Source: Aphrocallistes beatrix
Lineage: Eukaryota > Porifera > Hexactinellida > Sceptrulophora > Aphrocallistidae
DNA length: 64,000 nt
NCBI GenBank assembly: GCA_963281255.1
Contig: OY725491.1
Span: 5,568,857-5,632,856 of the forward strand
Direction: 5' to 3'
Part shown: positions 35,963 through 46,990 of the stretch, piece after piece
Position numbering within the stretch: the stretch's first letter is position 1
How the letters are laid out: each line of letters starts with the position of its first letter
Translations under genes and position numbers: made by a program
The notes under the pieces: generated by a model
What the model was told of the DNA's origin: nothing
The model's database searches: none
What the model saw: only the letters and a program-made list of their open reading frames with translations

Positions 35963-37477
35963 CTAATCTTTCTTTGCTATACTAACAAAATCTTTGTAAT
36001 CTGACTTCGTTTCGAATTCAAACGATTCAGCCCAATCGGGCAACTTTGTGCGAAATTCCCAATCACAGCTTTTGTACGTCATTGCGTGCAGATACAGACA
36101 CATTTGAGGGATGTTTTTGAGAGATTTACAGTCATCACAGATTGGATCCGGATCTGGGTTGAGTTTGGCATAGATAGCATGGAGTTCTGTCTGAGATAGG
36201 TTTAAATCGCCATACTTGAGTGGGTGTTTCATGATATGGTCTTCTGCGTGTTGAGATTTTGGTGTGGGAATCACTTTAGCGGGTTCAATTATTGTAGTGG
36301 GTGCTTTGTCTGTTGGAATTGAACTTTCCTCTTCACTGACTTCTGCTTTAGGTGCGTGGACGTCTTCTTGAATCGCAATTTCGCCTTTTAAAAGCTTAAT
36401 CATCTCTTCCACTTTTTCTTTAGGAATTTTTGAATTATACTTTGGAAGTTCCCAAGCTGGATGGTTGTAAATTGGATCGTTTATGATGGGGAAACCTAGG
36501 TACTGTAGGTGGACGCGAATTTGATGCATGCGTCCAGTTTTCGGCATACATTTTACGAGGCTTCTATCGCCATCATAAGCCAAGCACTCAAAAGAAGTTT
36601 CAGAAAGTTTGCCTTCATCATTGTCGTCAGAACTGACTTTGCACACTCCAATCTGATGCGATACACACTCAATCGGTTTATTAACATATATTTCATCATG
36701 AAATTTGCCTTGAACAATGCACACATATTCTTTAGTCACCTCTCTTCTTTGAATAAGCTTGCTGACTCGTCTTGAAGCTTTAGAAGAGAGACCAACTAAA
36801 ATTATTCCACTTGTCAAGCGATCTAACCTGTGAATGGTGAAAAGATCACTGAATCCGTGTTCAAGACGCAATAGGTGGATGAGAGTGTTGAAATGATACC
36901 TTCCAGAAGGGTGAACTGGGATGGATGAAGGTTTATTCAATACAAGCAAATCGTTGCCTTTATAAAGGATTTCAATCGCCTTACTCAAGATGGGTGGTTC
37001 ATGTCTATGCATCAAGTGGGATATTTTATCACCATTTTTGATGATAGTATCAAAGTTAGTGATTTTCCTGTCGTTCAATTTTAGTCTTCCATTCACAATA
37101 GCCTTAGCATAGTATTCGCGTGGGTGACTGGTAAATTCAGAGGATGAGATATCAATAATAGAGCGACCGAACCAACGACCCTTAGCAAAGGCGGTAGCAT
37201 TATAGTAATAGGGCTGTACGAATTTAAGACAGTTTTCAATGTGGTAATGACATGTTTCTTGCTTATCTATCATCTTCGATTTCTTTTTGCGATGTGTTTC
37301 AATTTCTGGGTGTTCCCTTGATTTTCTAAACGGTTTAGATTGAGGCTCAGGTTCAATTGAGCTTGTTGGTTCTGGAATATCAATAGTAGAGTCTGTACTG
37401 GAAGCCATTCGTGGAGAAGAAGATGTGTGAGTCAGAAGTTGAGTCAAGAGGGATGTAGACAATAGCCTACACCTCAT
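35963..37477 (-). CDS. RPUSD2: RNA pseudouridine synthase, RPUSD2-like (RluA family)
   Basis: The reading frame gives 504 residues from the first ATG; an in-frame extension to 37522 would need a GTG start and is not used. The catalytic signature FTIHRLDRLTSGIIL carries the essential Asp (in RLD) that attacks uridine C1'. Flanking family words are LLVLNKPSSIPVHPSGRY, KEYVCIVQG and TGRMHQIRVHLQYLGFPI, ending at NDPIYNHPAW. The N-terminal block CHYHIENCLKFVQPYYY with AFAKGRWFGR and the C-terminal Cys motif ICDDCK, then LYLHAMTYK, are specific to the RPUSD2 branch. The first 35 residues are basic, hydroxylated and nearly free of acidic residues, suggesting a mitochondrial presequence. RPUSD2 enzymes modify mRNA and other RNA. 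A linker of about 70 residues (TTIIEPAKVIPTPK region) separates the catalytic domain from the tail. Confidence 0.92.
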   Translation of the reverse strand: MRCRLLSTSLLTQLLTHTSSSPRMASSTDSTIDIPEPTSSIEPEPQSKPFRKSREHPEIETHRKKKSKMIDKQETCHYHIENCLKFVQPYYYNATAFAKGRWFGRSIIDISSSEFTSHPREYYAKAIVNGRLKLNDRKITNFDTIIKNGDKISHLMHRHEPPILSKAIEILYKGNDLLVLNKPSSIPVHPSGRYHFNTLIHLLRLEHGFSDLFTIHRLDRLTSGIILVGLSSKASRRVSKLIQRREVTKEYVCIVQGKFHDEIYVNKPIECVSHQIGVCKVSSDDNDEGKLSETSFECLAYDGDRSLVKCMPKTGRMHQIRVHLQYLGFPIINDPIYNHPAWELPKYNSKIPKEKVEEMIKLLKGEIAIQEDVHAPKAEVSEEESSIPTDKAPTTIIEPAKVIPTPKSQHAEDHIMKHPLKYGDLNLSQTELHAIYAKLNPDPDPICDDCKSLKNIPQMCLYLHAMTYKSCDWEFRTKLPDWAESFEFETKSDYKDFVSIAKKD

Positions 37478-38090
37478 AATACGTAGAAAGATGGTTTCAG
37501 ATAATCCTGGGTAATTAAACACTTAGAAATCTATTATCAAATAACTGTTAATAAATGTGTATAATAGCAAATTCTTAATGGTTAGGTTAGGTCACTTTCA
37601 ATAGTCTGAAAGTCTAGTACAATCCTATTATTAGATTTTAGCAAGTCTAATTAGCAGCGGGTCATATGCATGTTAATGAGATATTCCATTCTTCTCACGT
37701 GAGGTGAGGAGAAAAGGATACAGGTATGAGCATCATTATGCAATCAGAAGTGTCCGCCTCATACTACACCATTACAATATTGCGAAAAATTAAAAATATC
37801 AAATCGTGTGTTTTGAACGGGTTTTACCATATATCTAATTACTTATTTTGTATGATTTTGTTTCTTTAGTATATGTTATTAGCAAGTTAGATATATAACT
37901 GCCAAGTATAATTCTTATAATTGTATTGTATCCTGGTAGGACTTTAAAGACTTCAAAACGATTCATCGACATCTCAATTTGAATGTAATCCTATCTCTCT
38001 ATGAGGGTTCTATAGGCAAATGCGGAGGGATATATACATCATTTCAGGAAAGATGTTTATTAAGTTAATTTCTTCCTTATTGAGTATTTA
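37478..38090. promoter_or_regulatory. divergent promoter region, RPUSD2-like / ABCG copy 1
   Basis: These 613 bases separate two divergently read genes, so they must carry both promoters. A GATATATACATC motif at about 38028-38039 lies some 55 bases before the ABCG start and may be a TATA box. No other element was recognised. Confidence 0.4.
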
Positions 38091-40040
38091 ATGGATGCAC
38101 ACGATTTAAAGAAGGGGCTTCTGCCTAGACATAGTACAGTTAACATAAACGAAAGTGCGTACAGCAATAGCTCTGACTCCATCGATTCGATAGAGAAAGA
38201 AGTAGCGAGATTGGCTTATCACAATATACATTATGAAGTAGCCAAGTTTAACACTTGCGGAATCAAAATTCGACCCAAAGTCATTATCAAAAATGTCAGC
38301 GGAATAATGTACCCTGGACTGAATGCTATAATGGGACCAACTGGTAGTGGGAAGACAACGCTAATGGATATTCTAGCAGCTAGAAAGAATAGTAAAGACG
38401 TTAAAGGACAAGTATTGACGAATGATAGACCAAGATCGAAGCACTTCAAATGTCACACAGGATATGTTGTGCAAGATGACTGCTTGACTGGAACATTGAG
38501 TGTGAGAGAAAATGTCTACTTTTCAGCCAACCTACGACTACCTACTTCCATCTCCTGCAAAGAAAAACGACAGAGAGTACAAGAGGTCATTGAAAAGTTG
38601 GGGCTTATTCGTGTAGCTGATACCCTCATAGGGACCGAATTCACAAGAGGCGTTTCAGGGGGAGAACGAAAACGAACTCATATTGCGATGGAACTTGTGA
38701 TTTCTCCATCTATCCTCTTCCTAGACGAGCCGACTACAGGCCTAGACGCATACACAGCTGTTAATCTGATGGGCTTGTTAAAAAAGGTTGGTGAAGAAGG
38801 GAAAATAATAATAATGGCAATCCATCAACCACGCTACGCCATATATAATATGTTCAATAGCATTACATTGTTGTCACACGGCAGTACTGTATACCAAGGA
38901 ACAACTGGACAGGCTATCGAATATTTCAGGAGTCAGGGACAAGAATGTCCTGACAGGGAAAACCCAGCTGATTTCTTCTTGGATTTGATCGCAAATGATG
39001 AGCAAAATTATTTGAAAGATACGTCTGCAAATTGGCCTGAAAGATTCGAATTTTCACAGACCCTGACAGAGATCTTGCGAACCAAACCCAAACATACAAT
39101 TAAGGAAAAAATGAGTTCCATTTTCACTCCAACAAATTACGCGACAAACGTTTTCAGGCAAATATGCACCGTTGGTAAACGCACGATTACAAATATGATT
39201 CGCTCGCCGACAGAACTTCTACTCCAGATCGTCATAAGCACAGTGTTCTCCATCGTTATCGGTCTAATCTATTTTCAGTTAAAACTTACTCCATCTGGAC
39301 TACAGAACAGGGCTGGGGCTATTTTCCTCATGGTGACGATTCAGGTGTTCGCGAACCAATCCGCAATAATGGCATTCATGAAAGAAAAAGTGCTTTTCAT
39401 CCATGAAAACGCGAATGGTTATTATCGTACCTCAGCTTACTTCGTGGCCAACCTTATGATAGATCTATTTCCTAAGCGAATAGCGCCTATTTTAATCGGT
39501 GGCACCATCATGTACTTCATGACAGGATTTCAAAGAGAGGTGAGCAAGTACTGGATATACATCCTCACAACTTCGGTAACCACAATTGCTGCTTCGGGAT
39601 TTCCTTTACTGTACGGCGCGATGGTGAATAGTTTCGCAGTAGCGAGTCTGTTAACAGCGATGACCTTTGTAACGATGATGATATTCGGGGGACTTTTAGT
39701 CAATATCACGACACTTCCTTCATGGCTACAATGGATTCAATATTTAAGCGTATTTCGCTTGGCAATTCTCACATTGTCAGTGAATGAAATAAAAGGTCTC
39801 ATCTTTTGTAAAGCTCACTTTCGTGCTCTTGGAAATGGGACATGCATACATAAAATTTTCAGCGTTGGAACATTCAACATTTCTACAGTAGTTACAGGTG
39901 ATAGTTACCTCACTGATCAAGGGATTCCTTATGAAGAACCTTTTGACCTATGGACAGGAGTCGTTGGTCTATTCGTTTATGCCTTAGCTCTCCTCTTCCT
40001 GACATATATCGTGTTAAGAATAATAAAAAAGGAGAAGTGA
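38091..40040 (+). CDS. ABCG-family half-transporter, copy 1
   Basis: This is a 649-residue intronless ABC transporter with nucleotide-binding domain first and six membrane segments after, the order specific to ABCG (White/ABCG2-like). It has Walker A GPTGSGKTT (82-90), signature VSGGERKR, Walker B ILFLDEP with D-loop TTGLDAYTA, and switch IHQPRY. The membrane half (about 370-645) has TLPSWLQWIQYLSVFRLAI before the last large extracellular loop, which carries cysteines (FCKAHF, GTCIHK), then a final helix and a basic end, KKEK. Half-transporters must dimerise; substrates in this family are lipids, sterols, pigments or xenobiotics, and nothing here decides between them. It heads a tandem array with the next two genes but is the most diverged of the three. 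All ATPase motifs are intact. Confidence 0.93.
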   Translation: MDAHDLKKGLLPRHSTVNINESAYSNSSDSIDSIEKEVARLAYHNIHYEVAKFNTCGIKIRPKVIIKNVSGIMYPGLNAIMGPTGSGKTTLMDILAARKNSKDVKGQVLTNDRPRSKHFKCHTGYVVQDDCLTGTLSVRENVYFSANLRLPTSISCKEKRQRVQEVIEKLGLIRVADTLIGTEFTRGVSGGERKRTHIAMELVISPSILFLDEPTTGLDAYTAVNLMGLLKKVGEEGKIIIMAIHQPRYAIYNMFNSITLLSHGSTVYQGTTGQAIEYFRSQGQECPDRENPADFFLDLIANDEQNYLKDTSANWPERFEFSQTLTEILRTKPKHTIKEKMSSIFTPTNYATNVFRQICTVGKRTITNMIRSPTELLLQIVISTVFSIVIGLIYFQLKLTPSGLQNRAGAIFLMVTIQVFANQSAIMAFMKEKVLFIHENANGYYRTSAYFVANLMIDLFPKRIAPILIGGTIMYFMTGFQREVSKYWIYILTTSVTTIAASGFPLLYGAMVNSFAVASLLTAMTFVTMMIFGGLLVNITTLPSWLQWIQYLSVFRLAILTLSVNEIKGLIFCKAHFRALGNGTCIHKIFSVGTFNISTVVTGDSYLTDQGIPYEEPFDLWTGVVGLFVYALALLFLTYIVLRIIKKEK

Positions 40041-40626
40041 ATTAATTAATTAATTTGAATTAGAGTTAAAAATGTGTATGCATTTTACTAAGACTTTAGA
40101 AATGTTATTTGTATATTGATTTGTGTAAATAACTGTCCTATTTTAGCTTCTTACCGAAACTAAGAATTACTAATTAAGATTCCAAAACATCACGGGGATT
40201 AGGGAGACCTTTAACTTCAGTAATAACTCGCTAAAACCTCGTATATCGAAGCTGAGGTGAAAGCTAAGACAATTCTGCGTCGATTCCCATTAAGAGAGTC
40301 AGGATAACATGAAAACTTGCTGGTATGCTGGCATGAAGGATTGGGGGTTGGAAATTTTGCAAAAAGATTAATTTGCAAATTGTTGGTTCCTGTAAAATTT
40401 CGGCTTTTAGAGTTTTTGAGTCGAGAGAAGAAATTTGAACAAGTTCTTTGCCCAAGACAATGCTTTTTTGAAATTTTCAAAATAGATCCATTTTATCGAA
40501 TTAACCTTAACCTGAGAATTCCAAACAGAGTTAAAATAGTGAGTTTGTCAAGGTAAGATGAGCTAAAGTCAATAGGCCATTATGCAGGTATATATAGAAA
40601 GAGAAAAAACTAGGAGAAAAAAGAAC
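40041..40626. other. intergenic, ABCG copies 1 and 2
   Basis: This spacer begins with (ATTA)n-like sequence just after the copy 1 stop. A TATATATAG motif at about 40588-40596 sits 30 bases before the preferred ATG of copy 2 and is a candidate TATA box. No other gene was seen. Confidence 0.45.
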
Positions 40627-42549
40627 ATGGCAGAAACGTTGTTGTCAAAAGAGGAAAAGGATTATGGAGCAATGGATGATTGCAACACAAAACTAAACGG
40701 CTTCAACAAACTAACTTATCAGCATGTATACTATGATGTACCAACAATCAATTTATGTGGCTTAAAACTCAAACGCAAGCGAATCTTAACCGACTGCAGT
40801 GGTATCATGAGTCAAGGGTTGAACGCAATCATGGGACCAACTGGAAGTGGGAAGACAACACTCATGGACATCCTAGCAGCGAGAAAGAACAGAAGTTATG
40901 TCAGAGGACAGGTCTTGGTGAATGATGCACCACAGCCGTATTACTTCAAATGCATCACAGGGTATGTCACACAAGATGACTGCTTAGAGGGAACGCTGAG
41001 TGTTAAGGAAAATATATTTTTCTCTGCTAACTTAAGACTTCCATCACACATCAATCTGAAGGAGAGAAGGGAGAGGGTACAGGATGTGATTGACAAACTG
41101 GGACTGACAGGGGTGGAAAATAACAAAATCGGGACAGAATTCATACGAGGGGTTTCAGGGGGAGAACGTAAACGGACCAATATCGCCATGGAACTGGTCA
41201 TAGCTCCATCGATCATTTTCCTGGATGAACCTACAACAGGGTTAGACGCATACACAGCAGTCCTTCTAATGAGGTTATTAAAAGAACTCAGCAATGAAGG
41301 AAAAATTATCATAACAGCCATCCACCAACCTCGATTTGCAATTTTCAACACATTCGACAGTTTAACACTACTTTCGAGAGGTCACACAATCTACCATGGA
41401 GATGCTAAGAAAGCGGTTGAGTACCTGCATGATAATGGACACGTATGTCCTGAACGAGAAAATCCGGCCGATTTCTTCCTCGATGTTATCGCACAAGATG
41501 AACTAAATATTCTCGCATGCAAGGGAAACCGTCAAATTGAAACAATGGCTGATCAATATCATAAATCTTTGATCAAAAGAGAACTAAACCAACAGTTGGA
41601 TCGCATGGTTGAAAATGTTGCACATAACCGAAATCGAAATAAAATGTTCTTTTGGGAAAGTACGTATGCGTCGAACTTTTTTTGGCAAATTTTGGTCGTT
41701 GGACACCGGACATTAAAACACATGATACGTTCACCTTTGGAGTTCATACTCAGTATTATCATCAGCGTTGTTTTCTCTACAATCATTGGCGGAATTTATT
41801 TTAAGCTAACCTTAACACAAGAAGGCCTCCAAAACAGAATAGGAGGGATTTTCTTAATCGTTATGAATCAAATTTTCTCCAACCTCTCAGCTATAGATGC
41901 ATTTATGAAGGGTAAAGCTAGGTTTATACATGAAAATGCCAGTGGATATTATAGAGTATCAGCATATTTCTTCGCAATTTTGCTTCTAGACCTAATACCC
42001 AAGAGAATCATACCACTCTTAGCTGGGGGAACAATCATGTACTTCATGATGGGGTTTCAAGAAGATGTTTCGAAAATTTTCATATTCTTACTCACGTTAT
42101 TCGTAACCACAATCAGTGCCGCTGGATTTCCATTGCTCTACGGAGCTTTAGTCAATGATTTCGCAGTGGCAAATCTGTTGACAGCACTTACATTCGTAAT
42201 AATGATGGTTTTCGGTGGTTTACTCGTGAACATTACCACGCTACCCTCTTGGCTTCAATGGGTACAGTATCTTAGCATCTTCAGGTTGTCGATCTCAACA
42301 CTGTCTATTAACGAACTGGAACAACTCGTATTTAACCAAACTGTAAGTGTAGATGGGTCATGTGGCACAACTCAATCAAATACAGGGTTTGCTGTCCGGG
42401 TTCCTGGGAAATGTTACTTGGAACAGCAGGGAATTCTATATGGTGAGACTTTTGATGTTTGGAGGGGGGTAATCGGACTGGCTGGATTTGCATTCGGTCT
42501 ACTAGTATTAACTTATTTAGTCCTACTCCTAATGAAGAAAGAAAAATAG
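40627..42549 (+). CDS. ABCG-family half-transporter, copy 2
   Basis: This intronless ABCG protein has 640 residues from the ATG at 40627. That start is preferred to the upstream in-frame ATG at 40582 because it aligns with the N termini of the sister copies and because a TATATATAG box lies between the two. ATP-site motifs are complete: GPTGSGKTT, VSGGERKR, FLDEPTTGLDAYTA, AIHQPRF. The membrane half has six hydrophobic segments and the same TLPSWLQWVQYLSIFRL word. The final extracellular loop has cysteines (GSCGTT, GKCYLE) that could bridge within or between subunits. Its nucleotide-binding region is almost identical in DNA sequence to copy 3, while the membrane halves differ much more. It probably works at a membrane as a homo- or heterodimer with its paralogues. 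Confidence 0.93.
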   Translation: MAETLLSKEEKDYGAMDDCNTKLNGFNKLTYQHVYYDVPTINLCGLKLKRKRILTDCSGIMSQGLNAIMGPTGSGKTTLMDILAARKNRSYVRGQVLVNDAPQPYYFKCITGYVTQDDCLEGTLSVKENIFFSANLRLPSHINLKERRERVQDVIDKLGLTGVENNKIGTEFIRGVSGGERKRTNIAMELVIAPSIIFLDEPTTGLDAYTAVLLMRLLKELSNEGKIIITAIHQPRFAIFNTFDSLTLLSRGHTIYHGDAKKAVEYLHDNGHVCPERENPADFFLDVIAQDELNILACKGNRQIETMADQYHKSLIKRELNQQLDRMVENVAHNRNRNKMFFWESTYASNFFWQILVVGHRTLKHMIRSPLEFILSIIISVVFSTIIGGIYFKLTLTQEGLQNRIGGIFLIVMNQIFSNLSAIDAFMKGKARFIHENASGYYRVSAYFFAILLLDLIPKRIIPLLAGGTIMYFMMGFQEDVSKIFIFLLTLFVTTISAAGFPLLYGALVNDFAVANLLTALTFVIMMVFGGLLVNITTLPSWLQWVQYLSIFRLSISTLSINELEQLVFNQTVSVDGSCGTTQSNTGFAVRVPGKCYLEQQGILYGETFDVWRGVIGLAGFAFGLLVLTYLVLLLMKKEK

Positions 42550-43148
42550 CTTGAAAGGAAGAAACAAAGTGACAGTGCCGAGTTGGAGTGAATATGTCAA
42601 ACTTAAGTTAGCTTAGAGTGAAAATTTATTTTATTTGTTTATAGGATCCTAGATAACTTTTTTTGTTTAAATGAATCTTTGGAAATAATTTGTCCCAATG
42701 TTAATTGCTTTACAAACCTATGATATAATTGCAAAATTTATTCGAATGTTGTCCTAAGATATAAATGGAGAATATATAGAGAAGATGCAATAGCATATTA
42801 TGAAGGAGAAATACTTTTTTAACACTTAAATATTAGAATAGCAAATGCAAGGCACTTTGAAGGGTTTAAATAAAATAATTATAGATTAACAACATTTTTG
42901 AGGAAAACTTAACTAAAATCAATCAATGAAATCTTACCACACAGAAATCTGAGGAATTCTTGCATTTATGCAAAAGGCATTAATAAAAAAAATCATTTTT
43001 AAGAGCACACCAATGACTTCGAAGAATAAACACGTGCAAACAGGAATTTCAAAGGTCACAGAATACAATGAATCACTATACTACATATGCATATAAACAT
43101 ATGCACGTATTATATTAAGTAAAAATAAAGTAGTCGATACAGAATTAA
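42550..43148. other. intergenic, ABCG copies 2 and 3
   Basis: AT-rich 600-base spacer with no gene and no clear similarity to the copy 1-2 spacer, even though the adjoining coding DNA is nearly identical. Confidence 0.5.
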
Positions 43149-45027
43149 ATGGAAGAGAATCCACAACACAAGAAAGGAAATTACGGAACGATCGAAAAGT
43201 ACTACAAAACGTCAAATATCAATGTTATCAATAAATTAACTTATCAGCACGTGTACTATGATGTGCCAAAAATCAATTTCTTAGGCTTAAAGTCCAAAAA
43301 CAAACGTATCTTAACCGACTGCAGTGGTATCATGAGTCAAGGGTTGAACGCAATCATGGGATCAACTGGAAGTGGGAAGACAACACTCATGGACATCCTA
43401 GCAGCGAGAAAGAACAGAAGTTATGTCAGAGGACAGGTCTTGGTGAATGATGCACCACAGCCGTATTACTTCAAATGCATCACAGGGTATGTCACACAAG
43501 ATGACTGCTTAGAGGGAACGCTGAGTGTTAAGGAAAATATATTTTTCTCTGCCAACTTGAGACTTCCATCACACATCAATCTGAAGGAGAGAAGGGAGAG
43601 GGTACAGGATGTGATTGACAAACTGGGACTGACAGGGGTGGAAGATAACAAAATCGGGACAGAATTCATACGAGGGGTTTCAGGGGGAGAACGTAAACGG
43701 ACCAATATCGCCATGGAACTGGTCATAGCTCCATCGATCATTTTCCTGGATGAACCTACATCAGGGTTAGACGCATACACAGCAGTCCTTCTAATGAGGT
43801 TATTAAAAGAACTCAGCAATGAAGGAAAGATCATCATAGCAGCCATCCACCAACCTCGATTTGCCATTTTCAACACATTCGACAGTTTAACACTACTTTC
43901 GAGAGGTCACACAATTTACCATGGAGATGCTAAGAAAGCGGTTGAGTACCTGCATGATAATGGACACGTATGTCCTGAACGAGAAAATCCGGCCGATTTC
44001 TTCCTCGATGTTATCGCACAAGATGAATTGAAGATTCTCGCATTCAAGGGAGACTGTCAAATTGAAACAATGGCTGATCAATATCACAACTCTCCGATCA
44101 AAGGAGAACTAAACGAAAAGTTGGATCGTATGGTTGAAAAGGTATTCCATAACCAAGATCGAAACAAAAAATACTTTTGGGAAAAGTATGTACGCTTCGA
44201 ATATTTTTTGGCAAATTTTGGTCGTTGGCCATCGGACTTTAAAAAGAATGATACGCTCCCCGCTAGAATTCATTCTTCAGATCATTATCAGTGTGATTTT
44301 TTACACAATAGTGGGGGCAATAAATTGGCAGTTAGGCCTAACGCAAGAAGACCTCCAAAACAGAATAGGTGCAATCTTCTTAATCGTAATGAACCAAGTT
44401 TTCGCAAATATTGGTGCCATTAACTCATTCATGAAAGGGAAGGCAATATTCATACATGAGAATGTGGGTGGGTATTATCGAGTGTCGGCGTATTTCTTTG
44501 CAAGATTGCTACTCGACTTATTACCGAAGAGAGTCATGCCTCTTACGGTTGGCGGAACAATCATCTACTTCATGATGGGTTTCCAAAGAGAGGTGTCAAA
44601 ATTTTTCATTTTCTTATTGACACTAGTCCTGACTACCACTTCTGCTGCAGGAGTTACATTCGTTTATGGAGCATTAGTAAATGACTTCGCAGTAGCAAGC
44701 TTATTCACTGGGCTCACATTTATATTTATGATGATAATGGGTGGTTTTCTCGTCAATATTACCACGCTACCTTCTTGGATACAGTGGATCCAGTATCTGA
44801 GCATTTTCAGGTTGTCTATATCAACACTGTCTATCAATGAATTCGTTGGTCTTAATTTTAGTTATCCAAATGAGACTTATCCTGGGACAAGCTACCTAGA
44901 TACACAAGGAATAAGCTACGAAGATCCCTTCGACATCTGGAGAGGAGTAACTGGACTCGGTGGATTCGCACTTGGGTTGTTAGCACTGACCTACTTAATT
45001 CTACTCTTGCTGAAGAAGAAATCCTAA
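43149..45027 (+). pseudogene. ABCG-family half-transporter, copy 3, frameshifted
   Basis: The first frame (43149 onward) encodes the nucleotide-binding domain with GSTGSGKTT, VSGGERKR and FLDEPTSGLDAYTA. The second (44134-45027) encodes the whole six-helix membrane half in another frame. They meet at 44182-44185, where GGGAAAAGTATG has one A more than GGGAAAGTACG in copy 2, so it is a +1 shift in a short A run. Beyond this single base both parts are open and conserved up to KKKS at the end. Either the gene is newly broken or the base is an assembly error. Walker A reads GST instead of GPT, which still keeps the lysine. As written, translation would run off-frame to a stop at 44423, giving a 424-residue protein without a membrane domain. 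Confidence 0.88.
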
Positions 45028-45825
45028 AAAGCTAGCTGAAGAAAAATATCTTCCGTTGTAAGAGTTTTAAGAACTAACTTAACTTGTGTGCATTTGTAGT
45101 TACTAATTAGAGACATTAGTATATTTTACTAACATTGATGTATTAAATAAGTTTATTAAACAAGAAATAAACCACTTAAATTAATAAGTGGCATGCTATC
45201 TAAGGATTCTAGAAATCTGGAAGGCGTATTCGTCTATCGAATTAATTCACAAGGATAGTGTAGGAAGTAATATATAGGTACATATTTAAATTAACACAGT
45301 ATTGCGAGTGATAATATATATTCTCTTGTTTAGACTATAAGATAGTCCTAAAGATATAAATTACCACAAAATATAGACGGTTTACTAAGTAAGCAATCAT
45401 TCGAAGAATAGGCTAAAAACTTTTTTACTATATGGAAAAGCAAAGAGCGGCCTCCTTAGTTGAACACCTGAGAGGGGTTCAATATCTCAAAATTGGAAGA
45501 TATAAGTTGGTTTAATAAAGGGTAAGATTCGGTCAAATGGACAGAATTTAAAATTTTCAAAAAATCCTAGTTTTCGGCGTAGAACTTGTTAAACATTGAT
45601 AACTTATTATCCACCAAAAATAAAAACCAAAGCCCCTTTGGGGAATTTTTATGGATAATAATAAGGTTTAACAAGTTCTATGCCGAAAACGAGGAATTTT
45701 TAAAAATTTTGACGATTTTACCGAATGTTCACATTAAATATCTTTCCTACAAAAAAAGGAAGGAAGAAAATTCATTTTTTATTTATTCGAATTTTTGACA
45801 CAGCAAATGATATCTAAATTTAATT
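45028..45825. other. convergent intergenic region with a hairpin repeat
   Basis: This region holds the 3' flanks of ABCG copy 3 (plus) and uL22m (minus) and an inverted repeat at about 45550-45710. An AATAAA at about 45165 may be the ABCG polyadenylation signal. No gene was seen. Confidence 0.5.
45550..45710. repeat. long inverted repeat, dispersed family
   Basis: CCTAGTTTTCGGCGTAGAAC at the left is mirrored by GTTCTATGCCGAAAACGAGG at the right. Inner arms are TTGTTAAAC..TTATTATCCA and the inverse, around a CCCCTTTGGGG core. A one-armed relative lies at 49845-49930 beside the second 7TM gene. Confidence 0.65.
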
Positions 45826-46533
45826 CTATAAAGCATGAGGCATATCACGATCAATATTCTTAGATAATTTAGGTCCTAACCGTTCTTCTAGAGTGTCAAC
45901 TCTCAGTCTGCTTGGGTAGAGTGAATATGCAATTCTAGTTGGAGGGTTATGAAGCCAGCTCTCAGCTTTAGTTGGGAGTGGTTCCAGCGTCCGATCTGGC
46001 GGATTCCCTAACTTAAGTATAAGAAAATAGTGCGCAAACTTTGTCCGTTCAATGGTACCACGTCCTTTGGCCCGGGCCCTGATCCGTTTCATCAATGCTC
46101 CTCTTCCAACGTAGCTTTTTTGCACCCACATCTCTTTCGTGTCTGTAACGTTCAAGGAATTTTCTGCTGTTTGTAGGGCTCTTAAAACAGTGAAATAAAT
46201 ATCTCTTGCGCAGCGATACTCAGAGAACTGTAGTTGCATCAGCGCATCGTAACAACTCAAGTCACGGATAAGCCGAGCTACCATGTTAAGTCTCTTCGGA
46301 CTTGTTTTCACATTATAAGCTGCAACCCCAATTGTTTCGTCTTTTTCAACGGGGCCATAGGGTAGGAGCGATTCTTCAGCAGGGCGCTTTGGCGGTGGTA
46401 GGTTTCTATCACGGTTTAGCGTCAAGTCAAGGTTGCGAGATGCGATTTTAAGCGGAAATTGTAAAGGAAGTAATGGCGGCTTTGAAAGAGATGCGAATCG
46501 GGATAGTCCAGTGAATAATGTAAATAACGCCAT
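45826..46533 (-). CDS. MRPL22: mitochondrial large ribosomal subunit protein uL22m
   Basis: This 235-residue single-exon frame is read from the ATG at 46533; one more in-frame codon upstream is TTG and is not used. Residues about 75-180 are the ribosomal protein L22 fold: VKTSPKRLNMVARLIRDLSC, ALMQLQFSEYRCARDI, a helix with VLRALQTAENSL, and the beta-hairpin KRIRARAKGRG that in L22 lines the polypeptide exit tunnel. The N terminus (LFTLFTGLSRFASL, then basic residues and no early acids) fits a mitochondrial targeting peptide. The long N- and C-terminal extensions are typical of the mitochondrial rather than the cytosolic form. It would work in the mitochondrial 39S subunit. Confidence 0.93.
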   Translation of the reverse strand: MALFTLFTGLSRFASLSKPPLLPLQFPLKIASRNLDLTLNRDRNLPPPKRPAEESLLPYGPVEKDETIGVAAYNVKTSPKRLNMVARLIRDLSCYDALMQLQFSEYRCARDIYFTVLRALQTAENSLNVTDTKEMWVQKSYVGRGALMKRIRARAKGRGTIERTKFAHYFLILKLGNPPDRTLEPLPTKAESWLHNPPTRIAYSLYPSRLRVDTLEERLGPKLSKNIDRDMPHAL

Positions 46534-46990
46534 CAAAATCCTAATTAGTATCTACTAGTGAAAAATTATTTTTAAGTAATTACTGTTCGCTTAAGAAAGA
46601 TAATAGATCAAATGGAGAAATCAACAAGTTTTAGTAGATTAATACATACAGCGATTTTCAATCTTCTTATTCACTGGAGTATTACTAGTTTATAAAAATA
46701 AATTGTCCCTACAAAACCGTATTACATGTTGAAAATTGAAATTCTTTAGATTACAAAAGATAAGTTTTTCAAGATTAACTCAGTACAATGTACTACTATG
46801 ATTCAATAAGAAATAAAATATAATTAAACTCATTGATACTATGACTTAATATGAGATAATTCTTTCTATGCTAATATACTATTAGAAAAAATTTAAAGGA
46901 AATATTGGATTACATTACGTATGAACAAAAAAATTTTGAAAATATTAGCATATCTGTAATATCAAATAGGGAAGTATACGTTTGTAAAGA
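46534..46990. other. intergenic, uL22m to 7TM copy 1
   Basis: AT-rich spacer. Its part at about 46771-46990 is a duplicated flank: it recurs near 50511-50613 and 51938-52043 around the third 7TM gene, where a mariner splits it. Confidence 0.6.

Noticed and set aside
37478..37522. 15-codon N-terminal extension of the RPUSD2-like frame
   Set aside because: It would need a GTG start; the first ATG is at 37477 and already gives a plausible targeting peptide.
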